Part shown: one piece after another, positions 54,304 through 63,200 of the stretch
Position numbering within the stretch: the stretch's first letter is position 1
Layout: each line of letters opens with the position of its first letter
Assembly (NCBI GenBank): GCA_964392245.1
Contig: CAYMOX010000005.1
Span: 1-64,000, forward strand
Reading direction: 5' to 3'
Length of the DNA: 64,000 nt
Source of the DNA: JAAUUJ01 sp964392245
Lineage (GTDB): Bacteria; Cyanobacteriota; Cyanobacteriia; Thermostichales; Thermostichaceae
The notes under the pieces: generated by a model
The model's database searches: none
What the model was told of the DNA's origin: nothing
The model's input: only the letters and a program-made list of their open reading frames with translations
Program-made: the position numbers and the translations under genes

Positions 54304-54816
54304 ATGGTGCCTACTTCCGAAACGGACTGTCAGCAGTTTTCGGACCGATCCAGCTCTCTACCTACCCAGGATCCAGTTCTGGGGGTGGTGAAGGAGTTGG
54401 TGCGGACCTACCAGTGCTTTTCGCAGTATTCGGATTCCCATATCCGGCGTCTAGGGTTGACCCCAGGACAGTTTGAAGTGATCGCCACGTTGGGTCAGAC
54501 CTCGGGGTTAACCATGAATTGTCTAGCGGAAAAAACGCTAGTGACCAAGGGGACATTGACGGGGATTGTGGATCGCTTGGAACAAAAAGGGCTGGTGCGG
54601 CGGGAGGTGCCCCCCGAAAATCGCCACTGTTTTCGGATTGTCTTAACCCCCAAAGGTGAAGCCCTGTTTGCACGGGTGTATCCTCAGCAGCTGGCTCATT
54701 GGCAATCTGCTTTTGACCCCATGACCGAGTCAGAGTTGCACCATCTCTATCAGGTTCTCTCCCGTCTGCGTCATCTATTCGTCGAGACTCCGGCGGAGGG
54801 CGTGATGCCAATGTAG
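54304..54816 (+). CDS. MarR family transcriptional regulator (copy 2)
   Basis: A 170-residue MarR protein. Its core (LVTKGTLTGIVDRLEQKGLV, then RREVPPENRH) is identical or nearly so to that of copy 1, while the N- and C-terminal dimer helices differ more. This is the pattern expected of an old tandem duplication with conserved DNA recognition, and the two could bind the same sites or form heterodimers. The intergenic region is 107 bases and holds an AT-rich palindrome. Convergent with the BMP gene, 17 bases apart. Confidence 0.95.
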   Translation: MVPTSETDCQQFSDRSSSLPTQDPVLGVVKELVRTYQCFSQYSDSHIRRLGLTPGQFEVIATLGQTSGLTMNCLAEKTLVTKGTLTGIVDRLEQKGLVRREVPPENRHCFRIVLTPKGEALFARVYPQQLAHWQSAFDPMTESELHHLYQVLSRLRHLFVETPAEGVMPM

Positions 54817-54833
54817 AGGGCTAGCCACTGGTT

Positions 54834-55967
54834 TTAACGGGTGGAGGGCACCGTGATCGTGCCTGCCAGGATCTCCTGCCGCAGGGTTTCCACTTCTGCA
54901 ATCAGCATCGGGGAGAGGAGGGGACGATTGTACTCATCTAGGGCATACCCCACCCCATCATTGGCCAGCCCAAACGTATGGATCCCGCCCCGAAATTTGT
55001 TGGCTTGCACCGCCTCAATCATTTCAAATGTCGCCACATCCACTCGCTTCAGCATCGAGGTGAGACCGTGGTTCAGAGTTGAGGGATCCTGATCACTGTC
55101 CCCCAGATAATTTTGATTCGCATCCACCCCGATGAAAAAAACTGGGCGTGCTCCCTCCGGGCAATTCTGGCTGTAATCCTCTGGCTTGGGAATGGTGGCA
55201 AAGGGATCTCGAATCAAGTTGACGCTGGCAGGCAATGCCCTCGGCTGCAGGCACTGGGTGTCCAGAACTTGATCAATAACTCCCAGCCCCGATCCTCCCG
55301 CAGCGGCAAAGATGATGTCGGATCCCTGGGCCAGATGGTCGCGGGCGATGGCCTGAGCCTTGAGGGGTTCATTCCAGGCGGCTGGGGTTGTCCCCACGTA
55401 CTCAATCAGTACCTCACAGTCAATGGAGGCTGCAGTACAGGCGTATTCCACCCCAGCGCGGTAGCCCACTTCAAAGCGATGGATCAGTGGGATATCCATG
55501 CCCCCTACAAAACCCACCACCCCCGTTTGAGTTAGGGATCCTGCAATGTAGCCCACCAGAAAGGCACCTTCTTGTTCCTCAAAAATCAGGCTGGCCACAT
55601 TCTCGCCATTGGGGGACTCAGCATCGATCACGGCAAAGCGCGTATCTGGATAGATCTCCGCTGCCTCGGTGATGGCGGGTTCTAGGGCAAATCCTACCCC
55701 CACCACCAAATCCGTTTCTGCTTGGGCCAGATCCGCCACGCCCCTATCGATTTCTGCGCCATCGGTGGGCTCAAATTCAATCATCTCAACCCCTAACTGC
55801 TCCTGGGCTCGTATGGCGCCTGCTGCCACTGCTTGATTGAAGCTCCTGTCATTTTTCCCCCCCACATCAAAGACAATGCCGATCCGTAAAGGACGCTGCG
55901 CCTGACTGGGAACGAGAAAAACCAGCACCGTCAACAGGCCACTGATACTCGCAAGGCAGAATTTCAT
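54834..55967 (-). CDS. BMP family ABC transporter substrate-binding protein
   Basis: A 377-residue exported binding protein of the BMP (basic membrane protein/PnrA) family. A signal peptide precedes LRIGIVFDVGGKNDRSFNQ (VGGKNDRSFNQ), VVGVGFALEPAI, GFVGGMDIPLIHRFEVGY (GGMDIPLIHRFEVG), and FAAAGGSGLGV, all typical. Such proteins bind nucleosides or other small ligands. ATG 55967 is preferred to the GTG seven codons upstream. No permease or ATPase genes are adjacent. Confidence 0.93.
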   Translation of the reverse strand: MKFCLASISGLLTVLVFLVPSQAQRPLRIGIVFDVGGKNDRSFNQAVAAGAIRAQEQLGVEMIEFEPTDGAEIDRGVADLAQAETDLVVGVGFALEPAITEAAEIYPDTRFAVIDAESPNGENVASLIFEEQEGAFLVGYIAGSLTQTGVVGFVGGMDIPLIHRFEVGYRAGVEYACTAASIDCEVLIEYVGTTPAAWNEPLKAQAIARDHLAQGSDIIFAAAGGSGLGVIDQVLDTQCLQPRALPASVNLIRDPFATIPKPEDYSQNCPEGARPVFFIGVDANQNYLGDSDQDPSTLNHGLTSMLKRVDVATFEMIEAVQANKFRGGIHTFGLANDGVGYALDEYNRPLLSPMLIAEVETLRQEILAGTITVPSTR

Positions 55968-56063
55968 AAGCGACAGAGGTAACCACACTGCTCTCAGAAT
56001 AAGAAGCGCAGGTCTCTGACGTCCAATCCCACGGGTCGAACCTCAGGTCCCCCTCCGATTGCC

Positions 56064-56861
56064 TCACGGTTGATAGAGCCAGAGGGGAAGACCCGCTGTA
56101 GACAATTGAAACTCTAAGTGAGAGAGGCCTGCCTGTCCGGGGAGTAACCGCATCAGACCCTGAGGACGGGTATTGAAATCATAAAAACGTGCCTCTGGAT
56201 CCAGACCCGCCATGTCTGCAGCCCAGCGTCGGGCATCAGCCTCCGAGCCCAGTCGATCCACAATCCCCAGATGCATGGCCTGCTCCCCGCTAAAGATGCG
56301 ACCATCCGCAAAGGTCCGGATCGTAGGCACAGGGAGATGGCGAGCCTGGGCAATCGTCTGGACAAACTGGTTGTAGGTCACGTCAATCAGCTCCTGCAAA
56401 ATTAGCCGCTCGGATTCCGTCAGATCGCGGTCGAAGGCGAGAATATCTTTGTAGGGACCAGATTTGATCACCTGGAAGGACACCCCCACTTTTTCCAGCA
56501 GGCGAGCCAGATTGTTGCCTCGAATGATTACCCCAATGCTGCCCGTGATCGTGCCCGGATTGGCCATGATCTTGTGGGCCCCCATAGCCACGTAAACGCC
56601 TCCGGAGGCGGCAATATTGCCCAGACTGGCCAGGATCTTGATGCCGCTGCTGTGCAGATCCCGCAGGGCCTGGTAGATCTCCTGGGAATCTCCGACGGTG
56701 CCCCCAGGACTATCAATGCGCAGGACCAGAGCGCGAAAGCCGATTTTCTCGATCTCCTTCAGGCATTTCAGCACTCGCTGCCGCAGCTTGCTTTCAATCG
56801 GTCCAGTAATTTCCAGCCGCGCAATCCGCCGTTGGGGTCCGGTAATCAGTCGCTTCAACAT
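56064..56861 (-). CDS. sppA: Signal peptide peptidase SppA, short form
   Basis: A 265-residue S49-family serine protease that degrades cleaved signal peptides. The strands LEITGPI and VLRIDSPGGT lead to catalytic Ser86 in IAASGGVY. The Lys partner is probably Lys133 in IKSGPYKD. The single-domain short form is common in bacteria other than enterics. There is no clear N-terminal membrane helix, so association with the membrane is uncertain. Confidence 0.93.
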   Translation of the reverse strand: MLKRLITGPQRRIARLEITGPIESKLRQRVLKCLKEIEKIGFRALVLRIDSPGGTVGDSQEIYQALRDLHSSGIKILASLGNIAASGGVYVAMGAHKIMANPGTITGSIGVIIRGNNLARLLEKVGVSFQVIKSGPYKDILAFDRDLTESERLILQELIDVTYNQFVQTIAQARHLPVPTIRTFADGRIFSGEQAMHLGIVDRLGSEADARRWAADMAGLDPEARFYDFNTRPQGLMRLLPGQAGLSHLEFQLSTAGLPLWLYQP

Positions 56862-56991
56862 AAATGTTAGAGATGATCCGATCGGGCTTCTGCTCTCCCA
56901 TCATCCCTGGTGTCAGACTGAGGGAGGAAGCCTGTGAATAAAGAGTCCGCTTGCTTACTGTAGCAAATTGCCAGGTTTTCTCGGGTGGCCC

Positions 56992-57255
56992 ATGAAACGC
57001 AAACCCAGATCCCCCCGCTACCCTCATCTGCTGGGATCCCGTTGGACCTCAGTGCAACCCCAATGGGGCTGGCGGCACTTTCAGGTGCGGCAACGCCAGG
57101 ATCAAAGGCAGGGATTGGTGTTTGCAGAACTGGAAGCCGTGTGTGATCGGCAGGTGCGTTTCTGGCTTAATGCCGATCTGCTACAGGATCGCACCCTCTG
57201 GCAACCGGGCTGGCACCCCCTCAAGGAGGAGGAGGCTAGTTTTCCGAAGTCGTAA
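56992..57255 (+). CDS. Trp-rich small protein (TIGR02450 type)
   Basis: An 87-residue protein with seven Trp. The LLGSRWTSVQPQWGWRHFQV pattern, with the SRWT and HF pairs, fits the TIGR02450 small Trp-rich family. Start ATG 56992 (an upstream in-frame codon adds nothing recognisable). Function unknown. The 3' end overlaps the convergent TPR gene by 20 bases. Confidence 0.75.
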   Translation: MKRKPRSPRYPHLLGSRWTSVQPQWGWRHFQVRQRQDQRQGLVFAELEAVCDRQVRFWLNADLLQDRTLWQPGWHPLKEEEASFPKS

Positions 57256-58456
57256 TCACAGAGCAGGAGTATTGTTGCATGGAGTCACCATCAAAGATGG
57301 CTGTCAGCTGCGAGCCGTTTTCATCCTGCCATGTATATTCCTGCAGGCCATTGGTTTCCGCTTGCTCATCAGCGGGCCCAACCTGAGCCTCCAGATCGGC
57401 AAGACTCAGATCAGTGCTGAGCTGATCACAAAGCTCCTCAGTGAGGCGCTGATCCCGGGGCGGTGGGGTGTTATTAGGATCGATGGGGGGAGTAGATTCT
57501 GTTGCCCCTGGAGCGGTAGAGGTCTCAGCTGGAGCAGTGGTGTCATCAGTGGCGGGTGGAGGCGGGGCAGGAGTCGGGGTGGGGGGACGCAGTTCTGCCA
57601 GTTGTTCCTGGGCTACCACATTGTTTTCATCCAGTTCCAGGGCCCGCTCAAACTCAGCAATGGCAGCAGCGTTGTTACCCTGAGCCCGCAGAACCAGACC
57701 GCGACCATTGTAGGCTCCTGCCGCCTGAGGATTCATGCTCAAGGCCAGATTAAAGTCTGCCAGGGCTGCCTCGGGTTCGTTGCGATCTAGCTTGGATTGC
57801 CCATCCAACAACAACTGATTGACCACAGCCTCCTGAAGGGGTGTGGGCGGGGTGAGGCGAGAATCCAGACGCAGGGCCCTGACAAAGTCTGCAATCGCGG
57901 CTTCCTCATTGGCCAGGGCCTGGTAGACCTGTCCGCGCATCTGATAGGCCTCCGCCAGATTGGCATCCAGCAAAAGGGCCTTATCCAGCTCATCCAGCGC
58001 CGTTTCGTAGTCTCCCTCCTCTAAAGCCACCTGACCCAGGATCAAGAAGGCTCCAGGCATAGGAACCTTAGGATCCGCCACCAGAGACTGTTCCGCATCC
58101 GAAAAGGCGGCCTCCAGATCACCGTAGGCAAGATTGATATTCCCTCGATGGATGTAGGCGATGGCCAGGTTGGGATCAAGAAGAATGGCCTGATTACAGT
58201 TCTCCAGCGCAACACGACCGTTACCCAGGGCAAAGTAGGCAGCGCAACGACCACTATACCCGGGTGCGTAGCGAGGATTTTGCTGCACAACCCGATCAAA
58301 GGTAGCCAGAGCCTGGGAATAGCGCTCCGACTGCAGCAGCTGCACACCCTGGCGGTAAAGCTCAGGACCACTCGGTTGGGCAGACACTCGCAGACCCGCA
58401 ACCAGGGATAGTACAGTGAGGACGGTAGCGGTCAAGATAGAGGGCGACTGATACAT
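57236..58456 (-). CDS. Exported TPR-repeat protein
   Basis: A 406-residue protein with a signal peptide (MYQSPSILTATVLTVLSLVAG) and about seven tetratricopeptide repeats from about residue 30 to 295. A Pro/Thr/Ala linker and a C-terminal domain of about 80 residues with two Cys follow (ELCDQLSTDLSLADLEAQVG, YSCSVITT). The C-terminal part is a DUF-like region seen in cyanobacterial envelope proteins, but I do not name it. Role unknown; TPR units usually bind partner proteins. ATG 58456 is chosen because it gives the signal peptide. Confidence 0.85.
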   Translation of the reverse strand: MYQSPSILTATVLTVLSLVAGLRVSAQPSGPELYRQGVQLLQSERYSQALATFDRVVQQNPRYAPGYSGRCAAYFALGNGRVALENCNQAILLDPNLAIAYIHRGNINLAYGDLEAAFSDAEQSLVADPKVPMPGAFLILGQVALEEGDYETALDELDKALLLDANLAEAYQMRGQVYQALANEEAAIADFVRALRLDSRLTPPTPLQEAVVNQLLLDGQSKLDRNEPEAALADFNLALSMNPQAAGAYNGRGLVLRAQGNNAAAIAEFERALELDENNVVAQEQLAELRPPTPTPAPPPPATDDTTAPAETSTAPGATESTPPIDPNNTPPPRDQRLTEELCDQLSTDLSLADLEAQVGPADEQAETNGLQEYTWQDENGSQLTAIFDGDSMQQYSCSVITTSEN

Positions 58457-58591
58457 GGCTTGGATCCTTGGGAGCTGTGGAGGGAGCAAGGGCTGAGAGC
58501 CATCGGACACACTTGCTAGATTACTCGCTTGCAGCCAGAAGACAAGACTATTCGTTCATTCAGTTGCCAAGACAAGTCAGGGAACGAGGAA

Positions 58592-58765
58592 ATGGGATCA
58601 CGAACACAGCTATTGGGACTGTTTTTGGCCATGATGACCCTGAACATTATCTACATGCAGGGACAACAGAGCCTCAATGCTCCTGAGCCCTCACCCTCTC
58701 CGGAGGAAGTAACCCCTGCCCCCGCTTTGAGTCCCACAGGTTCTCCAGCCCCAGGATCCCGTTGA
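58592..58765 (+). CDS. Small membrane-anchored protein, 57 residues
   Basis: ATG 58592 with GAGGA just upstream. A single hydrophobic helix (LLGLFLAMMTLNIIYM) is followed by a Pro/Ser/Thr/Glu-rich tail, so the product is probably an anchored periplasmic peptide. I recognise no family. It lies between the divergent TPR gene and PBP2, on the same strand as PBP2. Confidence 0.5.
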   Translation: MGSRTQLLGLFLAMMTLNIIYMQGQQSLNAPEPSPSPEEVTPAPALSPTGSPAPGSR

Positions 58766-58871
58766 GCCCTTTCGGAGGGAATCACACCTGTCAGCACAGC
58801 TGGGGATCCAAGGCCTGCAGCAGCAGTAACAACTTGAGGTCTGTGGGGATAGTGCTACAGTCAGTCCTGAT

Positions 58872-60743
58872 GTGACCTCAGGCGAATGGGTGACGCCGAT
58901 GTTAATCCGGTCTGCTTCTACAAGTCCGCTCATGTCTCCGGCAGAGGCCAGAGGTGGGCAGAGCTCCCATCCCCAAAAAACGGTGGGCCATGGGTGGCGG
59001 GGTGTGCTGTTCCTCCTAATCATGACTTCGCTGCTGTTACTGGGGCTGGGGATGCGACTGGCCTATCTGCAACTCATGCACAGTGGCTACTACCGACAGA
59101 TGGCGGATACCAACCGCATACGCCTCATTCCTAAACCGCCGGAGCGGGGCCGCATTCTGGATCGTCACGGGGCTCTGGTGGCCGGGAGCCAGTTGTCTCA
59201 CTCCGTGTATATTTGGCCCTTGGCCCAAAGTGCTTCGGCCTGGCAGGCTTTGCTGCCTAAACTTGCCCATCACCTGAAGATCCCGGAAACTGAAATCCGC
59301 CAACGGCTGGAGCAAGCAGGGTATCGGTCTCCTTTTCCGATTCGCATTTTAAGGAACATCAGCCCTGCCCTGGTGATTCAACTGGAAGAACTCAGCCGTG
59401 AGTTACCTGGGGTGATTGTGGAGGCCGAAGCGGTCCGCTACTACCCCAATGGCGATCTGGCCGCTCATGTTCTGGGATACACCGGTGAGATCTCTCCGGA
59501 CCTACTGCAGCAGGCTCCAGCAGAAGCAGGTTATCGGCTGGGGGATATTGTCGGGCTGATGGGGGTGGAAGAGCTCTATGAACCCCTGCTGCGGGGACAG
59601 TGGGGGGGACAGCAGGTGGAGGTGGATGCAGCAGGTGAAGTGCTCCAGATTTTAGGAGAGCAACTAGCTCAACCCGGACAAACCCTGCAACTCACCCTGG
59701 ATATAGGATTGCAACGGGAGGCAGAGCAGGCATTGGCAGGGCGCAAAGGGGCGATTGTGGCGCTTGATCCACGGGATGGATCTATTCTGGCCATGGCCAG
59801 TTATCCCACTTTTGATCCCAATCTCTTTTCCAGTTCCATCAGCCAGGAGCAGTGGAGTTTACTTCAGCAGCAGGAGTTTCCCTTCCTCAATCGCAGTCTG
59901 AGAGCTTACCCCCCTGCCAGCACATTTAAGATCATTACCACCGCAGCGGCGCTGGAATCGGGGAGCTTTTCCCCCGCCACTGTCCTGTCCACAGCTCCCT
60001 ACATTCAGGTGGCGGGACGCCGATTTTGGGACTGGAATCGAGCGGGATTTGGCGCGCTGGGATTTACTCAGGCCATGGCCTGGAGCAGCGATACATTCTT
60101 CTATCAGGTGGCCATGCAAACCACCGCTGGCCCGATTCAGGAGTGGTCTCGTCGCTTTGGTTTGGGGCAACCCTCGGGCCTGGGGTTAACGGGAGAGGCT
60201 ACAGGGCTGGTTCCGGATCAAGATTGGAAACAAACCCATTGGGGGGAACCCTGGTATGTTGGCGATACAGTCAACATGTCCATTGGTCAAGGCTTTCTCA
60301 CCGCTACCCCCCTGCAGATGGCTCTGGTGACCGCAGCTGTTGCCAATGGAGGCTGGGTTCCTCGGCCTCGTCTTTCTCAACAACTTTCCCCCCGCCTGCC
60401 AGCAGCCGCTGATCCTGGGTACGAACGACGCTCAGTAGGGCTATCCCCCTCTACCCTGCAGATCTTGCAGCGGGGATTGAGAGAGGTGATGCTCTACGGT
60501 ACCGGTCAGGCTCTCTCACTTCCCCCTGGCTATCCTCTGCTGGCAGGTAAAAGTGGTACTGCAGAAGATCCGCCCCGCCGATCTCATGCCTGGTTTGTTA
60601 GTTATGCGCCCCACGACAGCCCGGAAATCGTGGTGGTTGCCTTTCTGGAAAACAGTGGGGGGGGAGGATCGAAGATGGCAGGCCCCCTCTGCCGCCGTGT
60701 GCTGCAGGCCTATTTTCAGCTCCAGCAAACGGCATCTCCCTGA
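58872..60743 (+). CDS. Penicillin-binding protein 2-type transpeptidase
   Basis: A 623-residue class B PBP. A cytosolic leader and a transmembrane helix (LFLLIMTSLLLLGLGM) precede the PBP dimer domain with RGRILDRHG and YPNGDLAAHVLGY. The transpeptidase domain follows, with SxxK motif PASTFK (Ser350 if started at GTG 58872), SSDTFF as SxN region and KSGTAE (Lys560). It makes peptide cross-links for elongation or septation; the PBP2/MrdA group is favoured. The start is uncertain: ATG 58899 and 58932 are alternatives. Confidence 0.92.
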   Translation: MTSGEWVTPMLIRSASTSPLMSPAEARGGQSSHPQKTVGHGWRGVLFLLIMTSLLLLGLGMRLAYLQLMHSGYYRQMADTNRIRLIPKPPERGRILDRHGALVAGSQLSHSVYIWPLAQSASAWQALLPKLAHHLKIPETEIRQRLEQAGYRSPFPIRILRNISPALVIQLEELSRELPGVIVEAEAVRYYPNGDLAAHVLGYTGEISPDLLQQAPAEAGYRLGDIVGLMGVEELYEPLLRGQWGGQQVEVDAAGEVLQILGEQLAQPGQTLQLTLDIGLQREAEQALAGRKGAIVALDPRDGSILAMASYPTFDPNLFSSSISQEQWSLLQQQEFPFLNRSLRAYPPASTFKIITTAAALESGSFSPATVLSTAPYIQVAGRRFWDWNRAGFGALGFTQAMAWSSDTFFYQVAMQTTAGPIQEWSRRFGLGQPSGLGLTGEATGLVPDQDWKQTHWGEPWYVGDTVNMSIGQGFLTATPLQMALVTAAVANGGWVPRPRLSQQLSPRLPAAADPGYERRSVGLSPSTLQILQRGLREVMLYGTGQALSLPPGYPLLAGKSGTAEDPPRRSHAWFVSYAPHDSPEIVVVAFLENSGGGGSKMAGPLCRRVLQAYFQLQQTASP

Positions 60744-60785
60744 GCCAGGCAGGGATCCCTCTCCTGTATTATTGGGCACGAAAGT

Positions 60786-60797
60786 GCAGATATCTGC
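60786..60797. promoter_or_regulatory. Palindrome upstream of the HU gene
   Basis: GCAGATATCTGC is a perfect 12-base palindrome 109 bases before the HU start, downstream of PBP2. A regulatory site is possible, but no factor is known. Confidence 0.25.
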
Positions 60798-60905
60798 GAA
60801 AAAGCAGACTGGAAGGGCCTTTCACGCCAACTAGGCTGTAGAATGTGTCAGTGAATTTGAAGCCAATGTTGACTACGCCGATTGCGACCTGATGAGGAGA
60901 ACAGG

Positions 60906-61211
60906 ATGAATAAGGCCGAACTCGTGGATGCTGTTGCTCACCGCGCCAGCGTGACTAAAAAAGAGGCTGATGCTGTCATTACTGCCGCTTTGGAAATCAT
61001 TGTGGAAGAAGTGGCCAGCCGTAATGAAGAGGGAGAACCCAAAGGCAAAGTCACCCTGGTTGGCTTTGGGACCTTCGAAGCCCGCAAGCGTAAGGAACGG
61101 GAAGGTCGGAATCCCAAGACCAACGAGAAGATGGTGATCCCAGCCAGTATCGTGCCAGCCTTTACTGCGGGGAAATCCTTCCGGGATGCGGTCGGGGGAA
61201 CAAAGGGCTAG
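60906..61211 (+). CDS. hup: HU family DNA-binding protein
   Basis: A 101-residue nucleoid protein starting at ATG 60906 after GAGGAGA. The HU signature VTLVGFGTFEARKRKEREGRNP (VGFGTFEARKRKEREGRNP) is intact, with the DNA-binding arm. Compared with other cyanobacterial HU proteins I remember, there is an insertion of about ten residues (ASRNEEGEPKG) before this strand. The insertion is rich in charged residues and lies at the dimer surface. Confidence 0.96.
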   Translation: MNKAELVDAVAHRASVTKKEADAVITAALEIIVEEVASRNEEGEPKGKVTLVGFGTFEARKRKEREGRNPKTNEKMVIPASIVPAFTAGKSFRDAVGGTKG

Positions 61212-61329
61212 GATCATCGGGGTGCAGCACCTGAGGTGCCCGCAGCTTGAGACGTCTGCTGGGGTTCACTTAGGCGACTCAGGGGATCCCTGTTGCAGAG
61301 GCTGGGAATTGGGGCAGGAGGCTGGCGGT

Positions 61330-62466
61330 ATGACCGAGAATGGCCTCCCTCGCCATGGGGGGAATCGGCTTTGGGCAGCGACTCTAGCGGGCTGCTCTCC
61401 AGAGGATCTGCTTGATTTCTCAGCGAATGTCAATCCCCTGGGACCACCCGCCGGGGTACGAAGGGCTCTCCAGCAAATGCTGTTGCTACCGCAACTGGAC
61501 CCCATCGCCGGTTATCCCGATCCCGAGTCTCGGCGGTTGCGCCGTGTTCTGGCCGCAGCCCACCAGTTGGATCCTGAATGGATCCTGGTGGGCAATGGGG
61601 CTGCAGAATTATTGACCTGGGCTGCCCGAGATGCCGCCTCATATGGGTGTGCTGTCGTACCCGTTCCAGCCTTTGCGGACTACCCGCGAGCTTTAGTGGC
61701 TGCAGATGTGCCGGTCTGCCCTTTGCCTCTGCCCCTTGGGTCTCCAGAGCCGTGGTCACTGTCTGCGTTGCTGGAAAGGATTCCTGTCGGGCAACGAGGT
61801 GGAAGCCTCTGGATCAACAATCCCCATAACCCTACAGGCTACCTCTGGAGCCAGCGCGAGATCCTGGAGATCTTGCCTCAGTTTCAGCTGGTCATCATCG
61901 ATGAAGCCTTCATGGATTTTCTGCCCCCTGTCCCCGGCCCTAACGAGCAGCCCCAAGCCCAGTCCCTGCTCCCGTGGATAGAAAGCTACCCGCAACTGGT
62001 TGTGATCCGTTCCCTGACGAAGTTTTATACTATTCCTGGTCTACGTTTGGGATTTGCGGTTACTCATCCTTCGCGCCTGCAACGCTGGCAAGCCTGGCGG
62101 GATCCCTGGAGTGTGAATGGTCTGGCCCAACTGAGTGGGGTGGCTGCTCTTGAGGACCAAGCCTTCAGGATCCGAACCTATCAATGGCTCCCCCCTGCTC
62201 GCCAACATCTCCACCAGGGACTTCGAAGTCTGGAGGGCTTCTACCCTTATCCAGGAACAGCCAACTTCTTACTGGTGAAGGCTGACTTTTCTGCGGTAGG
62301 GTTACAGAGGCGTCTGTTGCAATCAGACAAAATTCTGATTCGTGATTGTCAGAGTTTTCCTGAATTGGGAGACAATTACTTTCGGGTTGCAGTGCGCACT
62401 CCCCCTGAGCACACCCGCCTGCTTCAGGCTTGCGCGGAGATCTGTGCCAGCAGAGTATCTTCATAA
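61330..62466 (+). CDS. cobD: Threonine-phosphate decarboxylase, cobalamin biosynthesis
   Basis: A 378-residue PLP-dependent aminotransferase-fold enzyme of the CobD group, which makes (R)-1-amino-2-propanol O-2-phosphate for the cobalamin side chain. The PLP-Lys is in SLTKFYTIPGLRLGF; other motifs are HGGN near the N-terminus, DFSANVNPLGPP and INNPHNPTG. The start is ATG 61330, 8 bases after AGGAGG, rather than the longer frame from 61186, which overlaps HU. Histidinol-phosphate aminotransferase is the close alternative; the DFSANVNPLG signature favours CobD. Confidence 0.93.
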   Translation: MTENGLPRHGGNRLWAATLAGCSPEDLLDFSANVNPLGPPAGVRRALQQMLLLPQLDPIAGYPDPESRRLRRVLAAAHQLDPEWILVGNGAAELLTWAARDAASYGCAVVPVPAFADYPRALVAADVPVCPLPLPLGSPEPWSLSALLERIPVGQRGGSLWINNPHNPTGYLWSQREILEILPQFQLVIIDEAFMDFLPPVPGPNEQPQAQSLLPWIESYPQLVVIRSLTKFYTIPGLRLGFAVTHPSRLQRWQAWRDPWSVNGLAQLSGVAALEDQAFRIRTYQWLPPARQHLHQGLRSLEGFYPYPGTANFLLVKADFSAVGLQRRLLQSDKILIRDCQSFPELGDNYFRVAVRTPPEHTRLLQACAEICASRVSS

Positions 62467-62475
62467 GCCCTCTTC

Positions 62476-63144
62476 TTGATGAGCTCGATGCCCTCTTCTA
62501 CCCAAGGTCCTGAAGATCGGGATCAATGTCCCTGGCCGGAATGTCGTTCGTCTCTGGTGCGGGGCCTCGGCATCTATTCGGATCAAGAACTTGTGACCCA
62601 TCTGCAGAATCATCCTGAACAGGGGCGCTACTTCATCGCTCTCTTTTGTCGGTTTGAGCGCCAGGTGGATGCTCAGATGCGAACTCGCCTTCCACCGCTG
62701 TCAGAATCCCAGCGCCACTGGATCTGGGAGCAACTGTTTCTGGGCTTGTCTCAGCTGCAGGTTACAGATCCGGGAACCTTCTCTCTCTCAACCTGGATGG
62801 AACAGCAGGTGAACATGCGGATGACTGAGGTCGAGGTGTCCTCCCAAGATCAGTCGGAGCGAGAGTTAGTCTCTGAACGAGAACAGTCCCTGGCGGCGAT
62901 TTCTCCAGTACTCCATTGCTATGTACAGCAGGCTCTGGCCAAGCTACCTCCAGACAAACGATTTGTCCTGGTTTTGCACGACACCTTTCGTTGGACTGAA
63001 CACCAGATTCTGACACAGTTAAGGCAAGAAGGGATCTCCCTTTCTCCCCAGGCAACGCTGGAGTTCATTCAGTCGGCTCGACAGACGCTGTTTCAAGAGT
63101 TGCCGGGCGATATTCGTGCCCTTTACCTGCGGACTCGCCCCTAG
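62476..63144 (+). CDS. ECF-sigma-like protein
   Basis: A 222-residue protein with a layout like group 4 sigma factors. A region-2-like part (YSDQELVTHLQNHPEQGRYF, then SRHWIWEQLFLGLSQL-like) is followed by a linker. A region-4-like part follows, with LPPDKRFVLVLHDTFRWTEHQI and a helix-turn-helix-like end. Similarity is structural rather than by clear motif, so a degenerate or divergent sigma is the best reading. It starts nine bases after cobD and precedes a membrane-protein gene, the order found for some sigma/anti-sigma pairs. Confidence 0.55.
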   Translation: MMSSMPSSTQGPEDRDQCPWPECRSSLVRGLGIYSDQELVTHLQNHPEQGRYFIALFCRFERQVDAQMRTRLPPLSESQRHWIWEQLFLGLSQLQVTDPGTFSLSTWMEQQVNMRMTEVEVSSQDQSERELVSEREQSLAAISPVLHCYVQQALAKLPPDKRFVLVLHDTFRWTEHQILTQLRQEGISLSPQATLEFIQSARQTLFQELPGDIRALYLRTRP

Positions 63145-63200
63145 CATAGAGTAAGGTGTTGGTAGCATCCATCCCCAGAGGATCTTGCTGGAGGCTTTTT

